This document shows positions 1-6,618 of a DNA stretch of 14,132 nt, piece after piece. Below the pieces are notes generated by a model. The model ran no database searches and was not told the origin of the DNA. It saw only the letters and a program-made list of their open reading frames with translations. This DNA comes from Bacteroidales bacterium (GTDB lineage Bacteria > Bacteroidota > Bacteroidia > Bacteroidales > NBLH01). Within the stretch, counting starts at the first letter, position 1; each line of letters begins with the position of its first letter. Made by a program: the position numbers and the translations under genes. Location: the NCBI GenBank assembly GCA_021647685.1, contig JAKIUH010000062.1:1-14132 (forward strand), read 5' to 3'.

Positions 1-26
1 GGTAGTATCCCTTTTTGTGTGTATTT
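1..26 (+). repeat. Left terminal inverted repeat of the IS256-type element
   Basis: It begins GGTAGTATCCC, then a T run, then GTGTGTA. It matches the reverse complement of the right end (1353-1378) apart from a few substitutions and a one-base length difference in the T/A run. The true outer boundary could lie slightly upstream of the window. Confidence 0.75.
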
Positions 27-73
27 TTTAGTTTCTGTCATGCAAATATAATATTTTTTTGTTGTTTGTTTTT

Positions 74-132
74 TTCGTCAGGGGGATAATGTAACGAAGG
101 CGTAGCCGTAGTGGAATTATCCCCCTGACGAA
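74..132. other. Long perfect hairpin, 17-bp stem, inside the IS 3' end
   Basis: The arm TTCGTCAGGGGGATAAT at 74-90 is the exact reverse complement of 116-132. They are separated by a 25-base loop (91-115) that itself contains a short GGC-GTA-GCC stem. The G5/C5 runs contrast with the AT-rich surroundings. It begins 7 bases after the transposase stop codon in the direction of transcription. No U-tract follows the stem in either direction (an A-rich run follows on the transposase strand), so it is not a textbook intrinsic terminator. It could stabilise the mRNA end, block incoming transcription, or be an inserted repeat. Confidence 0.8.
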
Positions 133-139
133 ATTCTGA

Positions 140-1306
140 TTATTCTTCCCAATCAAATTTTTTTTCATAGTTTAATTTTGGTATTTTACGTGTATAAACA
201 TCTTTATTCATTGATACATAGCCTAAAAGCAATATAGTGGCATCCGGATTTGGTAGCGCCCCTCGCATTCGGGTAGTACGCCGAAAATCACGATTTAACC
301 GCTCTATCCAATTAGTACTATAAAGCATGCTGCGGATACGATAATCATATTGAATATATGTAAAATACAAACGATACCTTTCCTCTGTTTTAGTCTTTAA
401 AAACGGATATTTTTTCTTGTATTTTTCTATAAAATCAATCCATCTTTGCCATGCTTTTGAAATGGTATCTGAGGAATCTTCCGTTCGAAATATATCTTTT
501 AATATTTCTGCAACTTCCTGTTTATCAGCAGGCTTTATGCTTTTTAAAATGTTGCGTTTTAAATGAACTGTACACAATTGATGTTTTATTCCTGAAAAAT
601 TCTTTGCCGCAGCATCTTCTATTCCAGAAAGGGCATCACTTATAACTAAATCTATGCGGTTTACACCCCTGTTTTTCAATGTTTTAAACACTTCTGACCA
701 TGAAGTTGAGCTTTCTGTCGGAAAATTAACAATGGCTAATACTTCACGTGTTCTGTCTGATTTTACTCCTAAAATAGTATAATATGATTCTTTACTGACA
801 CTTTCACCTCTGCGAGTTAAAATAAATACCGCATCAATGTAAATTATTGGGTAATAACTCTCTAAGGTTCTTGAAAGCCACTGACTTACATCAGACCTTG
901 CTGTTTCAAAAAAGCGACTTATTTGACTGGTGGAATAGGATTTTCCATAAACTTTTTTAAATATCTTTCCTACTTGTTCGGTCGTTAAGCCTGAACCGTA
1001 CAAACTAAAGGCTAATTCTTCCAATTCCTTATTTTGATCATTGATAACGCCTAACAGAACAGGATAAAACTGATGGTAACGACTACGAGGTACCTCTAAT
1101 TTTATCTGTCGATTGCCCGATTTTATGCCTCTATAACGATAACCGTTACTTACATCTTCTTTAATTTCATTATGATGAAGACGTTCGGCGCACATTAAGG
1201 CTTCTAAGGAATATTTTAAGATTTTGTTAATACCCCCATCTTCTTTGGCTATTTCTTCTAAAATTTTTGTAACTTGACCTGGTGTAAATTTGAGTTTTTC
1301 GTTCAT
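140..1306 (-). CDS. IS256-family (mutator-type) DDE transposase, full length
   Basis: The 388-residue protein catalyses cut/copy-type transposition of its own element and is the usual length for the family (about 390-410). The catalytic triad is visible: D158 in the IIYIDAVF strand, D224 in VISDALSG, and E335 in the TNWIERLNRDFRR signature. The C-x2-H motif typical of IS256 sits in HQLCTVHLKRN (C245, H248). The N-terminal ~140 residues fit the family's DNA-binding region. There is no frameshift or internal stop. The ATG start is preceded by an A-rich stretch without a clear Shine-Dalgarno, as in neighbouring genes. No accessory gene is present in the element. Confidence 0.95.
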   Translation of the reverse strand: MNEKLKFTPGQVTKILEEIAKEDGGINKILKYSLEALMCAERLHHNEIKEDVSNGYRYRGIKSGNRQIKLEVPRSRYHQFYPVLLGVINDQNKELEELAFSLYGSGLTTEQVGKIFKKVYGKSYSTSQISRFFETARSDVSQWLSRTLESYYPIIYIDAVFILTRRGESVSKESYYTILGVKSDRTREVLAIVNFPTESSTSWSEVFKTLKNRGVNRIDLVISDALSGIEDAAAKNFSGIKHQLCTVHLKRNILKSIKPADKQEVAEILKDIFRTEDSSDTISKAWQRWIDFIEKYKKKYPFLKTKTEERYRLYFTYIQYDYRIRSMLYSTNWIERLNRDFRRTTRMRGALPNPDATILLLGYVSMNKDVYTRKIPKLNYEKKFDWEE

Positions 1307-1352
1307 CTTTTTTCTTTTTTTGTTTTAAAATTTAAAGATAACAAAAACTTAA

Positions 1353-1378
1353 TTTACACACTTTTTAGGGATAGTATC
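1353..1378 (-). repeat. Right terminal inverted repeat of the IS256-type element
   Basis: Read on the minus strand it begins GATACTATCCC, then TAAAAA, then GTGTGTA, mirroring the left end. Similarity continues weakly inward (TTAAGTTTTTGT against TTAGTTTCTGT). It lies about 50 bp upstream of the transposase start codon, so the transposase promoter probably overlaps or adjoins it. Confidence 0.8.
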
Positions 1379-1386
1379 ATAAAACC

Positions 1387-2205
1387 TTATACAGTTTTGG
1401 AAAACTGTCCTCGGGAATGAACATTTTCCGATACCAGTAAAACAATAGGTTTTCCGGAAATAGGATTGGTATCGGTAACGACAAGTGTATTATATACTTT
1501 TTCGATATGCCGGTAATGAAGTACTTCTTCGGGCTTGCCTTTTATATGGATACTGCCTTTGTTCATCATCACTAAAAAATCACAATATTCACCCGCAAGA
1601 TTCAAATCGTGAATAATCATTAAAATACTGATTTTTAAATCATTATTTAACTTTTGCAACAAATTCAAGATTTGAACTTGATGACCAATATCAAGATGTG
1701 AAGTAGCTTCGTCAAGCAATAATAAATCCGGCTCTTGACTTAATGCGCGGGCAATATCCACTAATTGCTGTTCGCCACCGCTTAATTGAGTCATTAGTTT
1801 GTCCTTTAAATGATAAGTTCCGGTAAGTTTCATGTAACGATGAGCAATTTCATAATCTTCTTTTTGTTCAAAAAAAGAAAAACGACTATGATAAGGCATT
1901 CTGCCCATAAGCACAAAATCCTCGACGCGAACAGAATCAACGGCTACACTTTGACTTACTACGGCAATATGTTTTGCTTTTTCTTTATAGCTGAAATGAG
2001 CAATGTTTTTAGCCTGCAACAAAAGTATCCCCTCCTTTGGTTTTAAAATACCTGATATCGCCTTAAAAAGGGTAGTTTTTCCTGAACCGTTAGGTCCTAT
2101 TATTCCGGTAAAGCTGCCAATCGGTAAATTCAAATTAATCTTATGTAAATGAAATCCGTTTCCATAACCGCAACTAAGATTTTTTATGTTGAGTATATCG
2201 GGCAT
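1387..2205 (-). CDS. btuD: ABC importer ATPase of the iron-chelate/B12 (BtuD/FecE) type
   Basis: This 272-residue cytoplasmic ATPase powers a type II importer for cobalamin, haem or siderophore. The Walker A is GPNGSGKTT (residues 37-45), the Q-loop is near Q85, the signature is LSGGEQ (141-146), the Walker B is LLLLDE (161-166) and the switch histidine is H199 in MIIHDLNLA. The LNLA stretch after the H-loop is typical of the FecE/BtuD/FhuC class. It is the last of three co-directional genes; its ATG is 4 bases after the permease stop, so the two are likely translationally coupled. About 20 residues after the last conserved region end just before the IS element, and the stop codon belongs to the gene. 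The substrate is inferred from the binding protein; iron chelates or haem remain possible. Confidence 0.85.
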   Translation of the reverse strand: MPDILNIKNLSCGYGNGFHLHKINLNLPIGSFTGIIGPNGSGKTTLFKAISGILKPKEGILLLQAKNIAHFSYKEKAKHIAVVSQSVAVDSVRVEDFVLMGRMPYHSRFSFFEQKEDYEIAHRYMKLTGTYHLKDKLMTQLSGGEQQLVDIARALSQEPDLLLLDEATSHLDIGHQVQILNLLQKLNNDLKISILMIIHDLNLAGEYCDFLVMMNKGSIHIKGKPEEVLHYRHIEKVYNTLVVTDTNPISGKPIVLLVSENVHSRGQFSKTV

Positions 2206-2209
2206 ATTT

Positions 2210-3211
2210 TTAAATGGTATATTTTTTCCGTAAGATAATCATAAAAGCAAAGCCTCCGACAATACCGGTAATTACACCTACCGGCAACTCATTAGGCGAT
2301 ATAATGGTACGAGCCAAAGTATCGCTAAGAATCAAAAAACCGGCACCCCCTAAAAATGAACTTAATAAAAGAATGCGATAATCATTTCCGGCAAGCAAAC
2401 GCATCATGTGGGGAATAATTAAACCGACAAAACCAATAATTCCGGCAACAGCTACAGAAATTCCGGTTAACAGCGAAGCTATTATAAATAAAAAACGAAT
2501 TGTTTGTGTACTGTTTACCCCAAGATGTACTGCTTTTTCTTCGCCCAGACGCAATGCATTCAAATCTCGCGCAAAAAAATAGGAGAAGAATAAACCAGTA
2601 AAAGAAGCTGTTAATGCAATTTTTATTAATAAAATATTAGGCTCATCAAGCGAGCCCATGGTCCAGAAAATGATGCTGCGTAAACCTTGGTTTGAAGCAA
2701 CTGCCATAAGCAACATCATTAATGACGAGGCAATAAAACTAATCATTACACCTGTAAGTAACATATTATTAGATTGCAGATTGCCTCTTTGTACACTAAA
2801 AAAATACACAAAGAAAATAACTGCAATAGAACCTGTAAATCCGGCTAAAGGAAGCGCCAATGCACTGGCAAAAGATTCTAAACCTGAAACAATCACTAAA
2901 CTTACGGCAAGTGCAGCTCCACCGGAAATACCTAATGTATAAGGTTCTACCAAAGGATTACGATAAATTCCTTGTAAAATTGCTCCCGAAAGGCTTAATG
3001 AACCGCCAACAGCAATTCCCAAAACAATACGCGGCAAACGTATTTTCATCAATATAGCATACTTTAAATTTCCCTCGCCACTATTTAAAATACCGACAAT
3101 ATTGTTTAATGAAAACGAAACTTCGCCAAACATAAGCGATACAATAAAAGCAAAAAGCAAAAAAAGTAACAAAAAAAATAGTACGAACAAATATTTTAAC
3201 TTTGGTAACAT
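2210..3211 (-). CDS. btuC: FecCD-family permease subunit of the importer
   Basis: The 333-residue, highly hydrophobic protein matches the usual length of BtuC/FecD/FhuB-half permeases, which form a homodimeric inner-membrane channel with about ten helices per subunit. Visible family marks are RLPR (58-61), GxxxQGxxRNPL around 77-87, the LRLGEEKAVHLGV coupling region (220-232) that contacts the ATPase, and GLIIPHMMR (263-271). The start gives a short lysine-containing head followed immediately by the first helix. It lies 51 bp downstream of the interrupted binding-protein gene and 4 bp upstream of the ATPase gene. No internal damage is seen, so transport would fail, if at all, for lack of the binding protein. 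Confidence 0.9.
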   Translation of the reverse strand: MLPKLKYLFVLFFLLLFLLFAFIVSLMFGEVSFSLNNIVGILNSGEGNLKYAILMKIRLPRIVLGIAVGGSLSLSGAILQGIYRNPLVEPYTLGISGGAALAVSLVIVSGLESFASALALPLAGFTGSIAVIFFVYFFSVQRGNLQSNNMLLTGVMISFIASSLMMLLMAVASNQGLRSIIFWTMGSLDEPNILLIKIALTASFTGLFFSYFFARDLNALRLGEEKAVHLGVNSTQTIRFLFIIASLLTGISVAVAGIIGFVGLIIPHMMRLLAGNDYRILLLSSFLGGAGFLILSDTLARTIISPNELPVGVITGIVGGFAFMIILRKKYTI

Positions 3212-3262
3212 TAGTTTAGATTTTATGCTTGTCTATACAGTGCTTAACTTTATGGAAAGACA

Positions 3263-4078
3263 CTAATTATAAATATCTGTTTTCATTTTTTCAATAACAT
3301 CAACAAATTCACTAACCGTAGGTGCATTGCTTTTATCAGCATCAAGAATAAAAATTCGATTATTTTTAACAGCTTTGAGCGATTTATAAGTCTGCCATAT
3401 CCGTTTTTCTTGTTCGGTGGCAAGCCCCATGGAGCTGATAAAAATTACATCAGGATTTTTTAACAAAACGCTTTCGCGATTTATAGAACCGGATTTTAAA
3501 CCCGCGGAAAGATTACGTCAGCCAAGTAAACGAATGTAATCGCCCATAAAACTATCGTCAATAACCGTCCAAAGCGGATTAGCACCTATTTGTATAAAAA
3601 TAAGCGGATGTTTGGATTTGGGAATATCGCGGATTATATTTTGCAAACGTTGTTTTTGTTCGTGTACAATTTGTATTGCCTTATCTTTTCTTCCGCAAAT
3701 TTCAGCCAAACGAATAAATTGATTGCATAAATCAGTAAAAGACTTTGGCGAATTAAAATAAATGCTTCGCAAACCCATTTTTTTAAAGGTCTCCACAGTT
3801 TTAGGATTGGTTAAAGATGAAATAATTACTAAATCAGGATTAAGCATTAAGGTTTTTTCAATATTTACTTGGATAGCCGATGCAACAATTTCAACACCTT
3901 TTTCATCTTTAGCTTTGCAATAAGAGGTGCAACCAACGATACGATTTTGTATGTCTAAATCATAAAGTTGTTTGGTAATGGATGGAACTAGTGAAACAAT
4001 TCTTTGCGGAACTTGAGCCCTTACCCATAAAAAAAGGCTAAGCAGCCCGATAGAAAAGAAAAATCGTTTTAAATTCAT
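3263..4078 (-). pseudogene. btuF: BtuF-like periplasmic binding protein gene with one in-frame stop
   Basis: Translated as one frame this is a 271-residue helical-backbone metal/cobalamin-binding protein. It has a signal peptide (about 1-21, ending VRA), RIVSLVPSIT near 26-35, a VGCTSYC stretch at 48-54, and IFIQIGANPLWTV, which resembles the central strand of E. coli BtuF. A TGA at 3518-3520 divides it into 186 residues ending ...IRLLG and a remainder (RNLSAGLKSG...) that continues in the same frame without loss to a TAG at 3263. The stop falls where BtuF-type proteins carry the second glycine of GG-x-N, so a single GGA-to-TGA change explains it. Reinitiation at an internal ATG (3464-3466) could give only a 67-residue tail. 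It is the first gene of the importer operon. Alternatives are a sequencing error, readthrough, or a recent nonsense mutation. The intact partners suggest the change is recent. Confidence 0.85.
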
Positions 4079-4110
4079 AATAAAATTAAGCTTTTTGAGT
4101 TTATTTAAAA

Positions 4111-4118
4111 CAAAAGTA
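4111..4118 (-). promoter_or_regulatory. Possible -7 box upstream of the importer operon
   Basis: On the minus strand this reads TACTTTTG, matching the Bacteroidota TAnnTTTG consensus, 32 bp upstream of the btuF start. No TTTG is found at the expected -33 spacing, so this is tentative. No conserved cobalamin-riboswitch elements are visible between here and the divergent response-regulator gene; that stretch is almost entirely A/T. Confidence 0.35.
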
Positions 4119-4258
4119 ATAAAATTTTATGCATAAGTTAAATTATCAATTTTTCAAATCAAATCATAGAAAAACAAACCATTGATACACTAAAACAGAC
4201 CACTTATACAATAAATGATACCAATTATAAAAATAATGTGTTTTTACAAAAAAAATAT

Positions 4259-4266
4259 TAATTTTG
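4259..4266 (+). promoter_or_regulatory. Possible -7 box for the response-regulator gene
   Basis: TAATTTTG matches TAnnTTTG 28 bp upstream of the ATG. TGTG at 4237-4240, 18 bp further up, is a weak candidate for the -33 element. Confidence 0.35.
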
Positions 4267-4294
4267 GGCAAGCTAATTACCTAATGCTATAAAC

Positions 4295-4723
4295 ATGCAA
4301 AAAAATTTTAAAGAAAATACTTTTGCATCTAAAAAAAGTGTGCTAATTGTTGAAGACGATTACATAAGTTCTTTACTATTTCAGGAGTATCTTAAAATGG
4401 AAAATTTCCATGTTCTTAGTGCTCTCACAGGAAAAGAGGCAGTTTCGATTGTAGAAAACAACCGAAATAAAATAATAATTGTTTTAATGGATATTTTAAT
4501 GCCCGAAATGAACGGTGTGGAAGCTGCTAAAAGAATAAAAAATATTAACCATTCCATTCCTATTATAGCTCAAACCTCGCAGGCATATAATCTTAAAAAT
4601 TATGATTTATCTTTTTTTGACTCTATTATCACGAAGCCTATAAATTTTAGAAAACTTAAACAAATTGTAAATAAATATACCTCAGGAGAAAAAAATTACC
4701 GGCTGGAAATGGAAAATTATTAA
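4295..4723 (+). CDS. Stand-alone response-regulator receiver protein
   Basis: The 142-residue cytoplasmic protein consists of one receiver domain (about residues 14-130) and no output domain, like CheY- or Spo0F-type phosphorelay proteins. The acidic pocket is E20/D21/D22, the phospho-acceptor is D66 in LMDILMPEMNG, the switch threonine is T94 in IIAQTSQA, and the invariant lysine is K114 in ITKPI. All catalytic positions are present, so it should be phosphorylatable. The receiver resembles those fused to hybrid sensor kinases. No cognate kinase is adjacent; the nearest is the receiver-less kinase at 9392-12613. It is transcribed alone, divergently from the importer operon, and ends in an intrinsic terminator. 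Its partner and output are unknown. Confidence 0.88.
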   Translation: MQKNFKENTFASKKSVLIVEDDYISSLLFQEYLKMENFHVLSALTGKEAVSIVENNRNKIIIVLMDILMPEMNGVEAAKRIKNINHSIPIIAQTSQAYNLKNYDLSFFDSIITKPINFRKLKQIVNKYTSGEKNYRLEMENY

Positions 4724-4737
4724 ATTTTCCACTTTTT
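4710..4737 (+). terminator. Intrinsic terminator overlapping the receiver gene stop
   Basis: TGGAAAATT (4710-4718) pairs perfectly with AATTTTCCA (4723-4731) across a four-base ATTA loop and is followed by C and five T residues (4733-4737). The left arm lies in the last codons and the loop includes part of the TAA stop, so the coding end doubles as terminator. The stem is AT-rich and of modest strength. Confidence 0.65.
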
Positions 4738-4746
4738 CATTAACTA

Positions 4747-4997
4747 GGGCTTGCTGAAAAGCTCAGATGTGCATCTATTTTGAATTTTGTGAGGTGCAGA
4801 TATATAAATACTTCAAACTGAATAAAATACAAAATAGGTGTGCAGCTGAGCAGCAAAAAACATAATAATTTGTATATAATTGTATATAATAAATGCATGC
4901 TTTTTCGGATATTGTATTTGAAAACCTTGGATTTCGACCCAATAAAACAAACATAAAATATTGATTAATAATATATTTAGCGATTTTCAGCAAGCCC
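4747..4997. mobile_element. MITE-like non-coding repeat, copy 1
   Basis: This 251-bp element has perfect 14-bp terminal inverted repeats, GGGCTTGCTGAAAA at 4747-4760 and its complement at 4984-4997. It is flanked by an exact 6-bp direct repeat TAACTA (4741-4746 and 4998-5003), as expected of a target duplication. It has no meaningful coding capacity. Arms at 4761-4790 and 4822-4851 are inverted repeats of each other (24 of 30 positions by eye), giving a long internal hairpin. A second copy at 6341-6583 matches over the whole length, well over 80% by eye. The structure is that of a non-autonomous transposable element; the transposase that moves it is not in the window, and its ends are unlike those of the IS256-type element here. 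It fills most of the 351-bp gap between the receiver and four-helix genes. Confidence 0.85.
4871..4890 (+). repeat. 10-bp tandem duplication inside MITE copy 1
   Basis: TGTATATAAT occurs twice head to tail (4871-4880, 4881-4890). Copy 2 has only one unit at the corresponding place, and this accounts for most of the 8-bp length difference between the copies. Confidence 0.8.
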
Positions 4998-5074
4998 TAA
5001 CTATTTTATACAGAAAGTTAACAAACAATTAACAAAATATAAATGCCGGCTGAATTAAGAAAAGCAACCAATAA

Positions 5075-5410
5075 ATGATTAGTAAAGAAAATTTACATAT
5101 AAAAACAAAACAATTTGTTTATCAAATAATTATGACATTTAAAGAGTTTGATGAGCATAAAAACGAATCGTTAATCCAGCAAATAAAACAATCGGCTACT
5201 CGTTTAAGTGCTCATTGCCGAAATATTTGTGAAACAAGTGAAATTAAACAAATATCGAATAGTTTAACAGAGTGTCGTAATTTTTTAAATGAAATAATTC
5301 ATTTACTCAATTTATTAGATAATACAGAAACTTTTGAACGAATAAGTATTGAAGAAATTTTGCTTCAAGCTTTTGAGTTAAAACAAGAAATTAAAAGTTT
5401 ATGCGATTAA
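5075..5410 (+). CDS. Small four-helix-bundle protein, S23/IVS-like
   Basis: The 111-residue protein is almost entirely predicted helical and has no signal or membrane segment. The stretch LIQQIKQSATRLSAHCRNICE (about 33-53), followed by an S-L-ECRNFLNEIIHLL helix, resembles the LxxQxxRAAxSIxxNIAEG and SLxELxxxL pattern of the four-helix-bundle family first met as the protein of 23S rRNA intervening sequences. That family is often found as lone genes of unknown role in Bacteroidota. Here the pattern is degenerate: the usual N-IAEG is replaced by R-NICE. Its stop is one base from the stop of the convergent lipoprotein gene. It lies just right of MITE copy 1 and no rRNA is nearby. The function is unknown. 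Confidence 0.6.
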   Translation: MISKENLHIKTKQFVYQIIMTFKEFDEHKNESLIQQIKQSATRLSAHCRNICETSEIKQISNSLTECRNFLNEIIHLLNLLDNTETFERISIEEILLQAFELKQEIKSLCD

Positions 5411-5411
5411 T

Positions 5412-6314
5412 TTATTTAAAATACATTTTCCATGAGCGTCCGGGAACATCTACCCGAAAAGTTTCTATATTACCACGGTCGGCAATTGTAACATAACAGG
5501 TTTTTCCATCTTTACCGCCAAAAGCTATATTACTGACTTTTTTACCCTTTAGAGTAATTTCTCTTAATTGTTTCGCTTGCGGAGACAAAACCACAACAGT
5601 TCCTTTACCATGACGGGTTACATACAAATTACCTAAGGTATCGCAACGCATTCCATCCATACCGAAATCTGAAAATTGAAAAAATAAGCGTTTGTTGGAA
5701 ATATTCATATTTTTATCTAAATCGTACACCCAAATTTTTCGTTGTATGGATTCGTTTACATAAAGTTTTTTATTATCCGGCGCTACTTCAATACCGTTGG
5801 TTGTACCCATAGCATCTTCTAAAAGAACAGTTTCACCGGCAGGAGTTATTTTCCATAACTTGCCGGTACTATCCGCCCAATTAGGGTCGCTGGCAAAAAG
5901 CGTTCCGTTATCGGCAATAGCAATATCATTGGGCTGATTCATAGAACTATCGTGGGCAAAAACGGATAGTTTATTGGTAGCTAAATCGATACGTAATATA
6001 TTGTGTTTTTTGTAATCAGCAATAAACATATTTCTACATTCTTTATCAAAGCGAATACCATTGCCTATACTGCCTTCGGGTAAATCAATAACTTTTAAAA
6101 TAGTACCACAAGGCAAAATAAGTCCAATTGTTCCTTGTTGATGTATATTTACCGCATAAACAATTCCTTCTTTATCCACAGCAGGACCTTCTACACCGGA
6201 GGTAAAAGTACTGTCGGGAACAAAATCCCTTGCAACAAATAATTTTCCTTGATGATTTGTTTGGCAAGAACTTATTGCAATTGTTAAAATAAAAAAAAGC
6301 AAGGTGTTTCGCAT
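5412..6314 (-). CDS. SMP-30/gluconolactonase-like beta-propeller lipoprotein
   Basis: The 300-residue protein begins with a lipoprotein signal peptide with lipobox ISSC (C17), so it is probably anchored in the outer or inner membrane facing the periplasm. The rest is a six-bladed propeller of the SMP-30/gluconolactonase/LRE type. All four metal-site positions of the family appear present: E42 in VEGPAVD, N129 in QPNDIAIADNGTLFASDP, N173 in TTNGIEVAPDNKKLYVNES, and D220 in GMDGMRCDTLGNLYVT. It may therefore be a lactonase or other metal-dependent hydrolase; its substrate is not evident. It is transcribed alone; MITE copy 2 lies 27 bp upstream of its start and may have displaced or replaced its promoter. 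The strand's next upstream gene is about 300 bp away. Confidence 0.85.
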   Translation of the reverse strand: MRNTLLFFILTIAISSCQTNHQGKLFVARDFVPDSTFTSGVEGPAVDKEGIVYAVNIHQQGTIGLILPCGTILKVIDLPEGSIGNGIRFDKECRNMFIADYKKHNILRIDLATNKLSVFAHDSSMNQPNDIAIADNGTLFASDPNWADSTGKLWKITPAGETVLLEDAMGTTNGIEVAPDNKKLYVNESIQRKIWVYDLDKNMNISNKRLFFQFSDFGMDGMRCDTLGNLYVTRHGKGTVVVLSPQAKQLREITLKGKKVSNIAFGGKDGKTCYVTIADRGNIETFRVDVPGRSWKMYFK

Positions 6315-6340
6315 AGCAAAATTTTTAAAAATGTACTTTA

Positions 6341-6583
6341 GGGCTAGCTGAAAAGCTCAGATGTGCATCTATTTTGTATTTTGTGAAGTGCAGATGTATA
6401 AAAATACTTCAAACTGAACAAAATACAAAAGAGGTGTGCAGCTGAGCAGCTAAAAATATAATTGTTTGTATATAATAAATGCATGCTTTTTCTGATATTT
6501 TAGTGAAAAACCTTGCATTTCAAGACAATAATACAAACATAAAACACTGATTAATAATATACTTAGCGTTTTTCAGCAAGCCC
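6341..6583. mobile_element. MITE-like non-coding repeat, copy 2
   Basis: The 243-bp element is in the same orientation as copy 1 and similar along its full length. Its termini are GGGCTAGCTGAAAA (one mismatch to the consensus) and TTTTCAGCAAGCCC (6570-6583). The flanks TACTTTA and TACATTA would be a 7-bp target duplication with one mismatch. This differs from the exact 6-bp duplication of copy 1, so the true duplication length is unsettled. The internal hairpin is conserved: 6355-6384 pairs with 6418-6447 at 25 of 30 positions by eye. Together with its flanks it accounts for the 304-bp gap between the lipoprotein and TerB genes. No promoter or gene was recognised inside it. Confidence 0.83.
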
Positions 6584-6618
6584 TACATTAGCTTAAATTC
6601 ACTCATGGATTTAAGGTA

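Larger units (their letters stand above)
1..1378 (-). mobile_element. IS256-family insertion sequence, apparently complete
   Basis: The single transposase gene is bracketed by imperfect terminal inverted repeats. The left edge reads GGTAGTATCCC and the right edge, reverse-complemented, reads GATACTATCCC; both continue into a shared GTGTGTA block about 16 bases in and a further T-rich similarity. IS256-family elements are normally 1.3-1.5 kb with one transposase and 8-9 bp target duplications, which fits. The target duplication cannot be checked because the window starts at or within a base or two of the left end. The 8 bases to the right (ATAAAACC) would be its right copy. The right end lies 8 bp past the stop of the importer ATPase gene, so that gene is not truncated. 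Nothing suggests decay. Confidence 0.9.

Noticed and set aside
74..132. Classical Rho-independent terminator for the transposase gene
   Set aside because: The stem is strong but is followed on the transposase strand by an A-rich run instead of a T tract, so I list it only as a hairpin.
451..645. Plus-strand open frame within the transposase gene
   Set aside because: It is an antisense shadow of an intact, recognisable transposase and has no family resemblance of its own.
3518..3520. TGA as a reassigned glycine codon (as in genetic code 25), since no gene here uses TGA as its stop
   Set aside because: If TGA encoded glycine it should recur in the other glycine-rich genes, yet every other long gene reads through without one. 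With about eleven AT-rich genes, an absence of TGA stops is unremarkable.
4079..4294. Cobalamin riboswitch upstream of the importer operon
   Set aside because: The region is almost all A/T and shows none of the conserved GC-rich B12-box elements; nothing supports an RNA switch here.
4775..4993. 72-codon open frame on the minus strand inside MITE copy 1
   Set aside because: It is made of repeat sequence, resembles no protein family, and copy 2 differs by indels across the same stretch.
4747..6583. CRISPR-like or tandem repeat array
   Set aside because: There are only two long copies with gene-containing sequence between them and transposon-like ends; there is no short repeat-spacer periodicity.
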